From the NCBI RefSeq assembly GCF_000739995.1, contig NZ_BBJX01000002.1:62001-126000 (forward strand): a stretch of DNA of 64,000 bases. Direction: 5' to 3'. The position numbers and the translations under genes were made by a program. The number at the start of each line of letters is the position of its first letter. The first letter of the stretch is position 1. Below are positions 52,414-61,620 of this stretch, one piece after another. Source of the stretch: Comamonas granuli NBRC 101663. GTDB taxonomy: Bacteria; Pseudomonadota; Gammaproteobacteria; Burkholderiales; Burkholderiaceae_C. Below the pieces are notes generated by a model. That model saw only the letters and a program-made list of their open reading frames with translations, was not told the origin of the DNA and did not search any database.

Positions 52414-53613
52414 ATGATCACCCTTCAAGACATCCAGGAGGCCGCATCCCGCCTACAAGGCCAGGTGCTGGAGACCCCCTGCGTGGAATCCCGCACGCTC
52501 TCGCAAATCGTGGGCGCGCAGGTGTTCCTCAAGTTCGAGAACCTGCAATTCACGGCCTCGTTCAAGGAGCGTGGCGCCTGCAACAAGCTGGCGCAGCTCA
52601 CCCCCGAGGAGCGCGCGCGCGGCGTGGTGGCCATGAGCGCGGGCAACCATGCCCAGGGCGTGGCCTACCACGCGCAGCGCCTGGGCCTGCGCGCCGTGAT
52701 CGTCATGCCGCGCTTCACGCCCGGAGTGAAGGTCGAGCGCACGCGCGGCTTTGGCGCCGAGGTGGTGCTGCACGGCGACACGCTGGAGGAGGCGCGCGCG
52801 CATGCCTACCAGCTCGCCGATGCGCAGGGCCTGACCTTTGTGCACCCCTATGACGACGAGGCCATCGCCGCGGGCCAGGGCACGCTGGCGCTGGAGATGC
52901 TGCGCGCGCAGCCGGACCTCGACAGCCTGGTCATCTCCGTGGGCGGCGGCGGCTTGATCGCCGGGGTGGCCACGGCGGCCAAGGCGCTCAAGCCTGGCAT
53001 CGAGGTGGTGGGCGTGCAGACGCTGCGCTTTCCTTCCATGGTCAACGCCGTGCAGGGCACGCAGCACCCCATGGGCAGTTCCACCATTGCCGAGGGCATA
53101 GCCGTGGGCACGCCCGGCCGGATCACGCAGGAGGTGGTGGCCCGCCTCGTGGACGAGCTGCTGCTCGTGGACGAGGGCGATATCGAGCAGGCGCTGCTGA
53201 TGCTGCTGGAGATCGAAAAAACCCTGGTCGAGGGCGCAGGCGCGGCCGGGCTGGCGGCGCTGATCCGCCACCCCGAACGCTTTCACGGGAAGAAGGTGGG
53301 CCTGGTGCTCAGCGGCGGCAACATCGACCCGCTGCTCCTGGCGGCCATCATCGAGCGCGGCATGGTGCGCTCCGGGCGGCTGGCGCGCATCCGCGTGAGC
53401 GCGCGCGATGTGCCCGGCGCGCTGGCGCGCATCACGGCCACGCTGGCCGACGCGGGTGCCAACATCGAGGAGGTGCACCACCAGCGCGCCTTCACCATGC
53501 TGGCGGCGCAGAATGTGGAGATCGAGCTCGTGCTGCAGACGCGCGGCCATGCGCATGTGCAGGAGCTGCTGGGCCACCTGCACGGCGCGGGCATGAGCGC
53601 CTCGCGCATGTAG
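52414..53613 (+). CDS. ilvA: Threonine ammonia-lyase (biodegradative type with ACT domain)
   Basis: 399 residues. PLP lysine in FTASFKERGACNK (near residue 49), glycine-rich phosphate loop SVGGGGLIAGV, and a C-terminal ACT-like domain (IRVSARDVPGALARITATLADAGANIEEV). Converts threonine to 2-oxobutyrate and ammonia. Length and single ACT domain match the short TdcB/IlvA1-like group. An ATG three codons earlier at 52405 is a second candidate; neither has a clear ribosome binding site. Confidence 0.9.
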   Translation: MITLQDIQEAASRLQGQVLETPCVESRTLSQIVGAQVFLKFENLQFTASFKERGACNKLAQLTPEERARGVVAMSAGNHAQGVAYHAQRLGLRAVIVMPRFTPGVKVERTRGFGAEVVLHGDTLEEARAHAYQLADAQGLTFVHPYDDEAIAAGQGTLALEMLRAQPDLDSLVISVGGGGLIAGVATAAKALKPGIEVVGVQTLRFPSMVNAVQGTQHPMGSSTIAEGIAVGTPGRITQEVVARLVDELLLVDEGDIEQALLMLLEIEKTLVEGAGAAGLAALIRHPERFHGKKVGLVLSGGNIDPLLLAAIIERGMVRSGRLARIRVSARDVPGALARITATLADAGANIEEVHHQRAFTMLAAQNVEIELVLQTRGHAHVQELLGHLHGAGMSASRM

Positions 53614-53699
53614 GGCGGCGCCACCCGATTGCCCCGGCCGCTGCACGGCGCGCGCGGTGGCGCTAGAATTTTCGCCACATCAACCGACGGAGACCTGCC

Positions 53700-53843
53700 A
53701 TGTCGCACCCCAGCACCGCCGCAGCCGCCAGCGCCACCCCCGATCCGGTGGAAGAGGTGGTTCCCTACATTCCCGTGGTGCTGCCCGTGGTCGGCGCCAT
53801 CATGATCTTCCTGCTGGCGATGATTGCCGTGACCATGGCCTGA
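53700..53843 (+). CDS. 47-residue single-span membrane protein
   Basis: Starts [20 protein letters not shown] and ends with one hydrophobic helix ([22 protein letters not shown]). CGGAGA lies before the ATG and an intrinsic terminator follows, which supports a real, separately transcribed gene. The function is unknown. Located between ilvA and queC on the same strand. Confidence 0.7.
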   Translation: MSHPSTAAAASATPDPVEEVVPYIPVVLPVVGAIMIFLLAMIAVTMA

Positions 53844-53868
53844 GGCCGGTCCGCGCTCCCGTCCTGCA

Positions 53869-53898
53869 AGCCCCGCCCGGCGGGGCTTTGCTGTTTTT
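53869..53898 (+). terminator. Intrinsic terminator after the 47-residue gene
   Basis: AGCCCCG (53869-53875) pairs with CGGGGCT (53881-53887), followed by TTGCTGTTTTTG. Confidence 0.8.
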
Positions 53899-53922
53899 GT
53901 CCGTTCCCTGAAGGTGCCCTCC

Positions 53923-54645
53923 ATGCGCAATGGCCATGCCCTCGTCCTGTTCTCCGGCGGCCAGGACTCCACGGCCTGCCTGGCCTGGGCGCTGACGCAC
54001 TTCGGCCGGGTGGAAACCGTGGGGTTCGACTACGGCCAGCGCCACCGCGTCGAACTGCAGGCGCGCCAGGAGGTGCTGGCGGCCCTGCGCGCGCAATTTC
54101 CCGCCTGGGCGCCGCGCCTGGGCGCGGACCACCTGCTCGACCTGTCGGTGCTGGGCCAGATCAGCGACACGGCGCTCACGCGCGCGAGCGCCATCACCCT
54201 GGACGCCGCGGGCCTGCCCAACACCTTCGTGCCCGGGCGCAACCTGCTGTTCCTGCAGATGGCGGCCGCCCTGGGCTACCGCCGCGGCCTGCACACGCTG
54301 GTCGGCGGCATGTGCGAGACGGACTTCTCCGGCTACCCCGATTGCCGCGACGACAGCATCAAGGCGCTGCAGGTGGCGCTCAGCCTGGGCATGGGCCAGC
54401 GCTTCACCATCGAGACGCCGCTCATGTGGCTGGACAAGGCCCAGACCTGGGAACTGGCGCGCACGCTTGGCGGCGCGCCGCTGGTGGACCTGACCGTGCG
54501 CCTCACGCACACCTGCTATCTGGGCGAGCGCGGCGCCCTGCACGCCTGGGGCCATGGCTGCGGGCACTGCCCGGCGTGCACCCTGCGACGCCAGGGCTTC
54601 GAGCGCTGGCGCGCAGGCGCACCGACGCCAGATATCAATGCATAA
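53923..54645 (+). CDS. queC: 7-cyano-7-deazaguanine synthase
   Basis: 240 residues. Makes the queuosine precursor preQ0 from carboxy-deazaguanine with ATP and ammonia. PP-loop [36 protein letters not shown], and the zinc site [22 protein letters not shown] (in two parts: Cys, then CGHCPAC). ATG at 53923 is preferred because GAAGGTG lies six bases upstream; a GTG three codons earlier is possible. No other queuosine genes are in the window. Confidence 0.94.
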   Translation: MRNGHALVLFSGGQDSTACLAWALTHFGRVETVGFDYGQRHRVELQARQEVLAALRAQFPAWAPRLGADHLLDLSVLGQISDTALTRASAITLDAAGLPNTFVPGRNLLFLQMAAALGYRRGLHTLVGGMCETDFSGYPDCRDDSIKALQVALSLGMGQRFTIETPLMWLDKAQTWELARTLGGAPLVDLTVRLTHTCYLGERGALHAWGHGCGHCPACTLRRQGFERWRAGAPTPDINA

Positions 54646-54748
54646 CATCATGCATCTTTTGCATGATTCTACCCCCTGTCTGACAGACAAATTTTCAGCA
54701 GCTTCTTAAAATCGGCATCCCGGCTAGTGCGCGGCATTGGCGTGCCGG

Positions 54749-54878
54749 CCGCAGGTACCGCCCCGCCTGCCTGCGGCGTGAGGGGAAAGCCGTTTTTTCA
54801 AAGGCAGTGCCCGGGTGGCCATGCCGCGCAGTGGCGTGGCCAGGATGGCGTTCTGGCCCGCCCGCTTCCTTTGAAAAA
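54749..54878 (+). promoter_or_regulatory. Structured leader region of pckG
   Basis: Three nested or adjacent dyads: CCGCAGG/CCTGCGG (54749-54776); an 11-bp perfect inverted repeat TTTTTCAAAGG (54794-54804) and CCTTTGAAAAA (54868-54878); and inside it GGCCATGCC/GGCGTGGCC (54817-54841). The last arm ends 27 bp before the pckG start codon. It could be a cis-acting RNA or overlapping operators; no known riboswitch class was recognised. Confidence 0.55.
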
Positions 54879-54905
54879 CCGTTTTTCAACTTCAGGAAGC
54901 TTCCG

Positions 54906-56777
54906 ATGAACGCACCCACCATGCAGGGCTTGAATATCAACGCCCCCGCTTACGTCAAGAACGCCCGCCTGCTCGCCTGGGTGGCCGACATGGCCGCCCT
55001 GTGCAAGCCCGACCGCATCTACTGGTGCGACGGCTCGCAGGAAGAGTACGACCGCCTATGCCAGCAGCTCGTCGACGCCGGCACCTTCAAGAAGCTCAAC
55101 CCTGCCAAGCGTCCGGGCAGCTTCCTGGCCTGGTCCGACCCGTCGGACGTGGCGCGCGTGGAAGACCGCACCTTCATCTGCTCGGCCAGGAAGGAAGACG
55201 CTGGCCCCACCAACAACTGGATGGACCCGGCCCAGATGCGCGCCACGCTGCAGCCGCTGTTCGACGGCTGCATGCAGGGCCGCACCATGTACGTGGTGCC
55301 GTTCTCCATGGGCCCGCTGGGCAGCCACATCGCCCACATCGGCGTGGAGCTGACCGACAGCGCCTACGTCGCCGTGAACCAGAAACTGATGACGCGCATG
55401 GGCAAGGCCGTGTACGACGTGCTGGGCGTGGAGGGCGAATTCGTGCCCTGCATGCACACCGTGGGCGCCCCGCTGGCCGCGGGCGAGAAGGACCAGACGA
55501 GCTGGCCCTGCAACCCGACCACCAAGTACATCGTGCACTACCCCGAAACGCGCGAGATCTGGTCCTACGGCTCGGGCTATGGCGGCAACGCCCTGCTGGG
55601 CAAGAAGTGCCTGGCGCTGCGCATCGCCTCCACCATGGGCCGCGACCAGGGCTGGCTGGCCGAGCACATGCTGATCCTGGGCGTGACCAACCCCCAGGGC
55701 AAGAAGTACCACGTGGCCGCCGCCTTCCCCAGCGCCTGCGGCAAGACGAATTTCTCCATGCTCGTGCCCCCGGCCGGCTTCGACGGCTGGAAGGTCACGA
55801 CCATCGGTGACGACATCGCCTGGATCAAGCCCCATGCCGACGGCAAGATGTACGCCATCAACCCCGAGGCCGGCTACTTCGGCGTGGCCCCCGGCACCAA
55901 CACGCTGACCAACCCCAACTGCATGGCCAGCCTGGACAAGGACGTGATCTTCACCAACGTGGCCCTCACCGACGACGGTGACGTGTGGTGGGAAGGCATG
56001 GAAAAGGACCAGGGCAAGCTGCCCGAGCACCTGATCGACTGGCAGGGCAAGGACTGGACGCCGGAGATCGCCAAGCAGACCGGCGCCAAGGCCGCGCACC
56101 CCAACGCCCGCTTCACCGTGGCCGCGACCAACAACCCGGCGCTCGACCCGCAGTGGGACGACGCGAGCGGCGTGGCCATCGACGCCTTCATCTTCGGCGG
56201 CCGCCGCTCGACCACCGTGCCCCTGGTGACCGAGGCCCGCACCTGGATGGAAGGCGTGTACATGGCCGCCACCATGGGCTCGGAGACCACGGCCGCCGCC
56301 TTCGGCGCCCAGGGCGTGGTGCGCCGCGACCCGTTTGCCATGCTGCCCTTCTGCGGCTACAACATGAGCGACTACTTCCAGCACTGGCTCGACATGGAGC
56401 ACAAGCTGGAGGAATCCGGCCACAGCCTGCCGAAGATCTTCTGCGTCAACTGGTTCCGCAAGGGTGAGGATGGCAAGTTCGTCTGGCCTGGCTACGGCGA
56501 CAACATGCGCGTGCTCAAGTGGATGCTCGACCGCATCGAGGGCCAGGCCCAGGGCCAGGAGACCATGTTCGGCATCGCGCCGCGGTACGAAGAAATCAAC
56601 TGGACCGGCCTGAGCTTCACGCCGGAGCAGTTCAAGACCGTGACGAGCATCGACAAGGCGGCCTGGGCCGAGGAGTTCAAGTCGCACGACGCGCATTTCG
56701 AGCTGCTCTCCTACCACATGCCGCAGGAGCTGATCGACACCAAGGCCGCGCTGGAGCAGCGCCTGGCTGCGCTGTAA
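54906..56777 (+). CDS. pckG: Phosphoenolpyruvate carboxykinase (GTP)
   Basis: 623 residues, typical for the GTP-dependent type. Interconverts oxaloacetate + GTP and PEP + CO2 + GDP for gluconeogenesis. Catalytic features: [15 protein letters not shown] (P-loop with the reactive Cys), [13 protein letters not shown] (metal), [14 protein letters not shown], and [27 protein letters not shown] precedes the ATG at 54906 (MNAPTMQG). The gene is monocistronic with a long structured leader and a large hairpin behind it. Confidence 0.97.
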   Translation: MNAPTMQGLNINAPAYVKNARLLAWVADMAALCKPDRIYWCDGSQEEYDRLCQQLVDAGTFKKLNPAKRPGSFLAWSDPSDVARVEDRTFICSARKEDAGPTNNWMDPAQMRATLQPLFDGCMQGRTMYVVPFSMGPLGSHIAHIGVELTDSAYVAVNQKLMTRMGKAVYDVLGVEGEFVPCMHTVGAPLAAGEKDQTSWPCNPTTKYIVHYPETREIWSYGSGYGGNALLGKKCLALRIASTMGRDQGWLAEHMLILGVTNPQGKKYHVAAAFPSACGKTNFSMLVPPAGFDGWKVTTIGDDIAWIKPHADGKMYAINPEAGYFGVAPGTNTLTNPNCMASLDKDVIFTNVALTDDGDVWWEGMEKDQGKLPEHLIDWQGKDWTPEIAKQTGAKAAHPNARFTVAATNNPALDPQWDDASGVAIDAFIFGGRRSTTVPLVTEARTWMEGVYMAATMGSETTAAAFGAQGVVRRDPFAMLPFCGYNMSDYFQHWLDMEHKLEESGHSLPKIFCVNWFRKGEDGKFVWPGYGDNMRVLKWMLDRIEGQAQGQETMFGIAPRYEEINWTGLSFTPEQFKTVTSIDKAAWAEEFKSHDAHFELLSYHMPQELIDTKAALEQRLAAL

Positions 56778-56783
56778 AGAAAA

Positions 56784-56835
56784 CCCCGGCGGGCGCCAAT
56801 CACGCACCGCACGGGCGGGATTGGCGGTGCCGGGG
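56784..56835 (+). terminator. Large hairpin after pckG
   Basis: CCCCGGC...CGCCAATC pairs with GATTGGCG..GCCGGGG with small internal bulges. There is no T run after it, so it may stabilise the mRNA end rather than act alone as a terminator. Confidence 0.6.
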
Positions 56836-56915
56836 GCCACGGTGCGGGTACCATGGCGGCCCCGGACCCCACCGGCACGGCGCGGCGCGCGGTGCCCTTC
56901 CTACGCTGCCCTCCC

Positions 56916-57914
56916 ATGACTTCCCCATCCACGGCACGGTTGGCCTGCACGCTGGCCGCACTCCTGCTGGCGCCGGCTGCACAGGCCGCGCCACCCGCCA
57001 CGACCGAGGGCACGGCCCACTTCCTCATCGTCGACGCGCAGGACGCGCCCATTGCCGGCGCCACCCTGGCTGGCGCATGCGAAGCGCGCCTGGGGCCGTT
57101 CTGGAACGCCGAAAAGCTGCTGACCCGCTGGTCCTGCACCAGCGACGCCGATGGCGTGTGCAGCGCGCGCATCGCCACGCTGGCACAGCCGGACGGCAAG
57201 CCGGTGGAATGCCGCGGCACGGAGCGCAGCACCCTCACCGAGAAGGGCGCCAGCGCAGCCCGCATCAGCTACCACGCCTTCTTCCCCAAGGGGGTGGGCA
57301 CCAGCCACACCCTGCTCAAGAAGGGCACGGCCTGGAAGGATGGCGAATACCTGTTCAAGGCCATTCCCAACCAGGCGGCCTTTGAGTCCGTGGCTCACCG
57401 CTATCGGATCGGGCACTATGCGCAGCGCATGCGCACCGGGCCCGCCCCCGGCGGCCAGGGCACGCTGCTGAGCACGCAGGCGGCGCACCACCAGGAGAGC
57501 GCCGACTTCCAGAACCTCACCTACCTGAGCGCCGTGCGCGGCGGCCCGGCCGGAGCAGCAGCGGTGCGCGTGAGCATGGTGCTGACCTATGTGGACTACA
57601 CCTTCCACCGCTACGCCACGGCACGCTTCGACGGCGCCGCAGGCCCGCAGACCGCGGCCCTGACCGCGCAGTCGGACAAGACCACCTGCAACCTGCGCGA
57701 CCTGATGGAGCGCAAGTGCACTTACCGCGAAGACCTGGAATTCACCATCGACGCCGCCCTGGCGCGCCAGCTGGCCGGCCGCTACGCGGCGCAGCCGCAT
57801 GGCAACTGGGTGCTGCGCATTGCCTCGGCCCAGGGGCACGAGCGCAGCCTGCCCGTGGCCTACGCCGAGCTGGCCGCCCTGGTGGCGGCACTGGATGCCC
57901 CGGCCCAGCGCTGA
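56916..57914 (+). CDS. Secreted or periplasmic protein of unknown function
   Basis: 332 residues. A signal peptide ends LLLAPAAQAA. The next part (HFLIVDAQDAPIAGATLAGA ... CTSDADGVCSARIA) looks like a carboxypeptidase-regulatory-type beta sandwich, with cysteines that could pair in the periplasm. The rest has no family I recognise. No clear ribosome binding site precedes the ATG; the phosphoesterase gene follows 28 bp later, so the two are probably co-transcribed. Confidence 0.65.
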   Translation: MTSPSTARLACTLAALLLAPAAQAAPPATTEGTAHFLIVDAQDAPIAGATLAGACEARLGPFWNAEKLLTRWSCTSDADGVCSARIATLAQPDGKPVECRGTERSTLTEKGASAARISYHAFFPKGVGTSHTLLKKGTAWKDGEYLFKAIPNQAAFESVAHRYRIGHYAQRMRTGPAPGGQGTLLSTQAAHHQESADFQNLTYLSAVRGGPAGAAAVRVSMVLTYVDYTFHRYATARFDGAAGPQTAALTAQSDKTTCNLRDLMERKCTYREDLEFTIDAALARQLAGRYAAQPHGNWVLRIASAQGHERSLPVAYAELAALVAALDAPAQR

Positions 57915-57942
57915 GGCGCACCAGGGCGAGCGGCCGGCGGCC

Positions 57943-58785
57943 ATGCAGATCCAGCTCCTGTCCGACCTGCACCTGGAGGCGCACCCCGAGTTCCACCCCA
58001 GCCCCGCCCAGGGTGCCGACGTGCTGGTGCTGGCGGGCGACATCGGCTCCTACCAGGGCGGCTCGCGCCTGGCAGGCCGGCATTTCGGGCTGGAACGCTT
58101 CTCCCCCTTGCCGCAATGGGCCGGCTGGCCCGTGCCGGTGGTGTATGTGCCTGGCAACCACGAATACGACGGGCTGGACTTCGACACCGCGCACGCGCGC
58201 CTGCAGCACACCTGCAAGCAGCTCGGCATCCACTGGCTGGAGCGCTCCAGCCTGGTGCTGCAGGGCGTGCGCTTCGTCGGCACGACGCTGTGGTCCGACT
58301 TCGACGCCCTGGCCCTGCAGCAGGGCGGCACGCTGGCGCAGCAACTCGAAGCGCGCGGCAAGGCCCAGCGCGCCGCCAACCACTACCTGAGCAAGACGGG
58401 CACCCTGTGGCAAGGCCAGGCCATGCTGGCCGAGCAGGTGCGCGCCCAGGGCCGGCTCTGCATGGACTGGCTGCACGCTGCGCTGCAGGCACCGCACGCC
58501 GGCCCTACGGTGGTGGTGACGCACTTCGCCCCCAGCCTGCGCAGCCGCGATCCGCGCTACGGACTCACGCCGGGCACGGCGGCGTTCTGCAATGCGCTCG
58601 ACGACTGGCTCGTCCACGCCGACCTGTGGCTGCACGGGCATGTGCACACGCCCTGCGACTACCGCGTGCACGCCACGCGCGCGGACGGCCGCCCCCATGC
58701 CTGCCGCGTGGTGGCCAACCCGCTGGGCTACCGGCGCAAGGGCGAGCAGGCGCTGTTTCGTGCACACTGCTGCATCGCCGTATGA
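57943..58785 (+). CDS. Calcineurin-like metallophosphoesterase
   Basis: 280 residues. Metal ligands in order: LLSDLHLE (Asp/His near residue 9), VLAGDIGSYQ, VPGNHEYDG, VVVTHFAPS and LWLHGHVHTPCDY. The enzyme hydrolyses phosphate esters or cyclic nucleotides; the substrate cannot be told. No signal peptide, so cytoplasmic. It follows the secreted protein gene closely. Confidence 0.9.
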   Translation: MQIQLLSDLHLEAHPEFHPSPAQGADVLVLAGDIGSYQGGSRLAGRHFGLERFSPLPQWAGWPVPVVYVPGNHEYDGLDFDTAHARLQHTCKQLGIHWLERSSLVLQGVRFVGTTLWSDFDALALQQGGTLAQQLEARGKAQRAANHYLSKTGTLWQGQAMLAEQVRAQGRLCMDWLHAALQAPHAGPTVVVTHFAPSLRSRDPRYGLTPGTAAFCNALDDWLVHADLWLHGHVHTPCDYRVHATRADGRPHACRVVANPLGYRRKGEQALFRAHCCIAV

Positions 58786-58820
58786 TGGGCGCTGCTTGTT
58801 GAACTCTCCCGGAGGCGCAC

Positions 58821-59243
58821 ATGAACATTCTGCTGGCTGTCGATGGCAGCTCCTACACCAAGAAGATGCTGGCCTACCTGGCCGCCCACGAAGAGCTGCT
58901 GGCGCCCACGCACGCCTACAGCGCCGTCACGGTGCAGGCGGCCCTGCCGCCGCGCGCCCGCGCCGCGCTGGGCAAGGAGGCCGTGGACCGCTACTACGCC
59001 GATGAAGCCGACAAGGTCTTCAAGCCGGTGAACAAATTCCTGGAGCGCCATGGCTTCAACCCCAAGTGCATCGCCAAGGTCGGCAATGCGGGCGAAGTGA
59101 TCGCCTCGGTGGCCGATGGGGGCAAGTACGACCTGCTCGTGATGGGCTCGCGCGGCCACGGCGCGCTGGCCACGCTGGTGCTGGGCTCGGTCACCACGCA
59201 GGTGCTCGCGCGCAGCAAGATCCCGGTGCTCATCGTGCGCTGA
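58821..59243 (+). CDS. Universal stress protein (UspA family)
   Basis: 140 residues. ILLAVDGSSYTKKML at the start and the ATP-binding signature VMGSRGHGALATLVLGSVTTQVLARS at the end mark a nucleotide-binding Usp. GGAGG precedes the ATG. Its role is survival under stress in general terms. Confidence 0.92.
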   Translation: MNILLAVDGSSYTKKMLAYLAAHEELLAPTHAYSAVTVQAALPPRARAALGKEAVDRYYADEADKVFKPVNKFLERHGFNPKCIAKVGNAGEVIASVADGGKYDLLVMGSRGHGALATLVLGSVTTQVLARSKIPVLIVR

Positions 59244-59253
59244 GTGCAGCGCC

Positions 59254-59310
59254 GGGGCGGTACGGACCGCCCCACCCCACCCTCCTGCCCTGCCGTTGCG
59301 GGGTTTTTTT
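59254..59310 (+). terminator. Terminator region after the usp gene
   Basis: GGGGCGGT/ACCGCCCC (59254-59273) forms a stable hairpin, and CCCTGCCGTTGCGGGG with seven T follows at 59288-59310. The pair probably ends the transcript. Confidence 0.7.
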
Positions 59311-59321
59311 GCGTCCAGAAG

Positions 59322-59335
59322 TAACCGTACGGTTA
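59322..59335. promoter_or_regulatory. 14-bp perfect palindrome upstream of the fasciclin genes
   Basis: TAACCGTACGGTTA, about 100 bp before the first fasciclin start codon; a second dyad TACC-GTTT-GGTA follows at 59362-59373. Candidate operators of an unidentified regulator. Confidence 0.6.
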
Positions 59336-59434
59336 TTGAATAACTGATGAGTTTACTTTGGTACCGTTTGGTAATACATTCGCTCCACGCCCATCCTGGC
59401 GTGCCATTTCGACCGAAACCAAGAGGAGCGACCC

Positions 59435-59890
59435 ATGAAAAAGACCCTGATTGCACTCGCACTGAGCGCCGGCGCCTCGCTGAGCGCCATGGCCCAGGAC
59501 ATCGTGGACACCGCCGTGAAGGCGGGCAATTTCAAGACCCTGGTCGCCGCCGTCCAGGCCGCGGGCCTGGTCGACACCCTCAAGGGCCCCGGCCCCTTCA
59601 CGGTGTTCGCGCCCACGGACGAAGCCTTCGCCAAGATCCCCAAGGCCACCCTGGACGGTCTGCTGGCGGACAAGGCCGCGCTCACCAAGGTGCTGACCTA
59701 CCACGTGGTGCCCGGCAAGGTGATGGCCGCCGACGTGAAGGCCGGCAAGGTCAAGACCGTGGAGGGCCGGGACCTCACCGTCTCCACCACCATGGGGGTG
59801 ATGGTGGACCAGTCCAAGGTCATCGCCACCGACGTGGCCGCCAGCAATGGCGTGATCCACGCCATCGACACGGTGCTGATGCCCAAGTAA
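59435..59890 (+). CDS. Secreted single-domain fasciclin protein
   Basis: 151 residues. Signal peptide ([20 protein letters not shown]), then one fasciclin (FAS1) domain with the H1 motif [18 protein letters not shown] and H2 motif [12 protein letters not shown], ending [18 protein letters not shown]1 proteins mediate adhesion or scaffold roles outside the cell. AGAGGAG precedes the ATG. The next gene, 28 bp on, encodes a two-domain relative. Confidence 0.92.
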   Translation: MKKTLIALALSAGASLSAMAQDIVDTAVKAGNFKTLVAAVQAAGLVDTLKGPGPFTVFAPTDEAFAKIPKATLDGLLADKAALTKVLTYHVVPGKVMAADVKAGKVKTVEGRDLTVSTTMGVMVDQSKVIATDVAASNGVIHAIDTVLMPK

Positions 59891-59918
59891 ACCCCATCCC
59901 TTTGCGAGGAGCAGCCCC

Positions 59919-60857
59919 ATGAACATCCCCCTGAACCGCCGCAGCGTGCTGCTGGCTGCCGCCCTGGGCGCGAGCAGCACGCTGCTGCAGGCCTGCGGTG
60001 GCGGCGACGACACTCCCGAGCGCAACATCGTCGAGCTGGCGCAAAACACCCCCGACCTGAGCATCCTGGTGGAAGCCGTGACCGCAGCCGGCCTGGCCTC
60101 CACCCTGAGCACGGGCGCGCTGACCGTGTTTGCACCCACCAACGCGGCCTTCGCCGCCCTGCTGACCGAGCTGGGCATGACCAAGGAAGCGCTGCTGGCG
60201 GACAAGGCACTGCTCACGGCCGTGCTGGGCTACCACGTGCTGGGCAGTACGGTGCTGCGTGCCGATGTGCCGCTGGGCAAGGCCATCACCCCCCTGTCAG
60301 GCGGCTTCTTCAAGATCGAGTCTGCCGGCGGGCTCCAGATCACGGACGGCCGCAACCGGGTCAGCACCATCACCGCCACCGACATCCTCGCCAGCAATGG
60401 CGTGGTGCACCTGGTGGACCGCGTGCTGCTGCCCGCGAACCAGGACATCGTGGTCACGGCCGCGGCGCTGCCGGACTTCAGCATCCTCGTCGAAGCCGTG
60501 GCGGCTGCCGGCCTGGCGGGCACGCTGCAGGGCACGGGCCCCTTCACGGTCTTTGCCCCCACCAACGCCGCGTTCGCCGCCCTGCTGACCGAGCTGGGCC
60601 TGAGCAAAGCAGCCCTGCTGGCCGACACCGCGCTGCTGACCAAGGTGCTGACCTACCACGTGGTCCCCGCCCGCGTGCTCAAGGCCGAAGTGCCGGTCAA
60701 CACCGCCATCACCACCGTGCAAGGCCAGACCTTCACGGTCAGCGCCAGCCTGGCCATCACTGACCAGAACATGCGCAGCAGCAACATCGTGGCCACCGAC
60801 GTGTTCGCCAGCAACGGCGTGATCCACGTGATCGACAAGGTCCTCCTGCCCCGCTGA
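59919..60857 (+). CDS. Lipoprotein with two fasciclin domains
   Basis: 312 residues. The N-terminus NRRSVLLAAALGASS-TLLQAC carries a twin-arginine-like pair and a lipobox (LQAC). Two FAS1 repeats follow (about residues 35-165 and 175-310); the stretch VFAPTNAAFAALLTELG is identical in both, showing a recent internal duplication. Each repeat ends SNGV(V/I)H-DKVLLP-like. GAGGAG precedes the ATG. Forms an operon with the single-domain gene and ends at a strong terminator. Confidence 0.92.
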   Translation: MNIPLNRRSVLLAAALGASSTLLQACGGGDDTPERNIVELAQNTPDLSILVEAVTAAGLASTLSTGALTVFAPTNAAFAALLTELGMTKEALLADKALLTAVLGYHVLGSTVLRADVPLGKAITPLSGGFFKIESAGGLQITDGRNRVSTITATDILASNGVVHLVDRVLLPANQDIVVTAAALPDFSILVEAVAAAGLAGTLQGTGPFTVFAPTNAAFAALLTELGLSKAALLADTALLTKVLTYHVVPARVLKAEVPVNTAITTVQGQTFTVSASLAITDQNMRSSNIVATDVFASNGVIHVIDKVLLPR

Positions 60858-60891
60858 AGGGCGCAGCCGGGCCGCGGGCCCAGAGTCAGCA

Positions 60892-60915
60892 AAGCCCGGC
60901 GTGCCGGGCTTTTTC
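60892..60915 (+). terminator. Intrinsic terminator after the fasciclin genes
   Basis: AGCCCGGC-GT-GCCGGGCT followed by TTTTT. Confidence 0.9.
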
Positions 60916-60934
60916 CGTGGTGCCGTGCCGGCCG

Positions 60935-61558
60935 CTAGGGCGTGGGCCTGGCGGCCAGACCGTCGAAGCAGGTGCGCACCACCAGGTCCACGATCTCGGC
61001 GTCGGAGTACTGGCCCCCTTCCTTGAGGAAGCCCACCACCGGATCGCACGCCCGCGCGTACAGCGTGTAGAGCACGACCAGCGGCGGCAGTGCCGGGCTG
61101 ATCACGGCCTGCGCCTGGGCTTCGGTGATCCAGGCGCCGATCCGGTCGCTCACGGCGATCAGGCTGTCGAGGTATTCCTTGTTGGCCATGAGCACCGCCC
61201 GCAGCGTGGAGTTGCGGCTGGGCAGCAAGGGCATTTCGTTGGTCAGCAGCCGCTCCAGCGACCAGCGCACCAGCGCGTGCAGCTTGTCCAGCGGCGCCAT
61301 GTCCGCGGACAGGCTGTCCAGGTAGGCCTGCACGCGCTGCAGGATCTGCACCATGGCAGCGCAGCACAGCTCTTCCTTGCTCGCAAAATGCTTGTACAGG
61401 CTGGCCTTGGCGATGCCTACCGCGTTGGCCACGTCGTCCATGGTCATGGCGTCGTAGGCCTTTTCGCCGAGCAGGCGGCAGGCCGCCTGCAGGATGGCGT
61501 CCTCGCGGGCCTGGTGCATCTGCTCCTTGAACGAAAGTCTGACGGTGGGCGACGGCAT
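60935..61558 (-). CDS. TetR-family regulator
   Basis: 207 residues. Helix-turn-helix AREDAILQAACRLLGEKAYDA ... TMDDVANAVGIAKASLYKHFASKEEL (residues about 16-60). The C-terminal ligand domain is of no recognised subgroup. The ATG at 61558 (MPSPTVRLSF) is preferred over one six codons earlier. It is convergent with the fasciclin genes. An AAAACAA/TTGTTTT dyad lies 28 bp upstream. Confidence 0.87.
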   Translation of the reverse strand: MPSPTVRLSFKEQMHQAREDAILQAACRLLGEKAYDAMTMDDVANAVGIAKASLYKHFASKEELCCAAMVQILQRVQAYLDSLSADMAPLDKLHALVRWSLERLLTNEMPLLPSRNSTLRAVLMANKEYLDSLIAVSDRIGAWITEAQAQAVISPALPPLVVLYTLYARACDPVVGFLKEGGQYSDAEIVDLVVRTCFDGLAARPTP

Positions 61559-61585
61559 GGTCCCGATCTTATGCAAGCCGGTAGA

Positions 61586-61608
61586 AAAACAAATGCCTCA
61601 GTTGTTTT
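61586..61608. promoter_or_regulatory. Inverted repeat upstream of the TetR gene
   Basis: AAAACAA and TTGTTTT separated by nine bases, in the 62-bp gap between the TetR start and the stop of the LysR gene. Probable autoregulatory operator. Confidence 0.55.
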
Positions 61609-61620
61609 GCAACCACGCTG

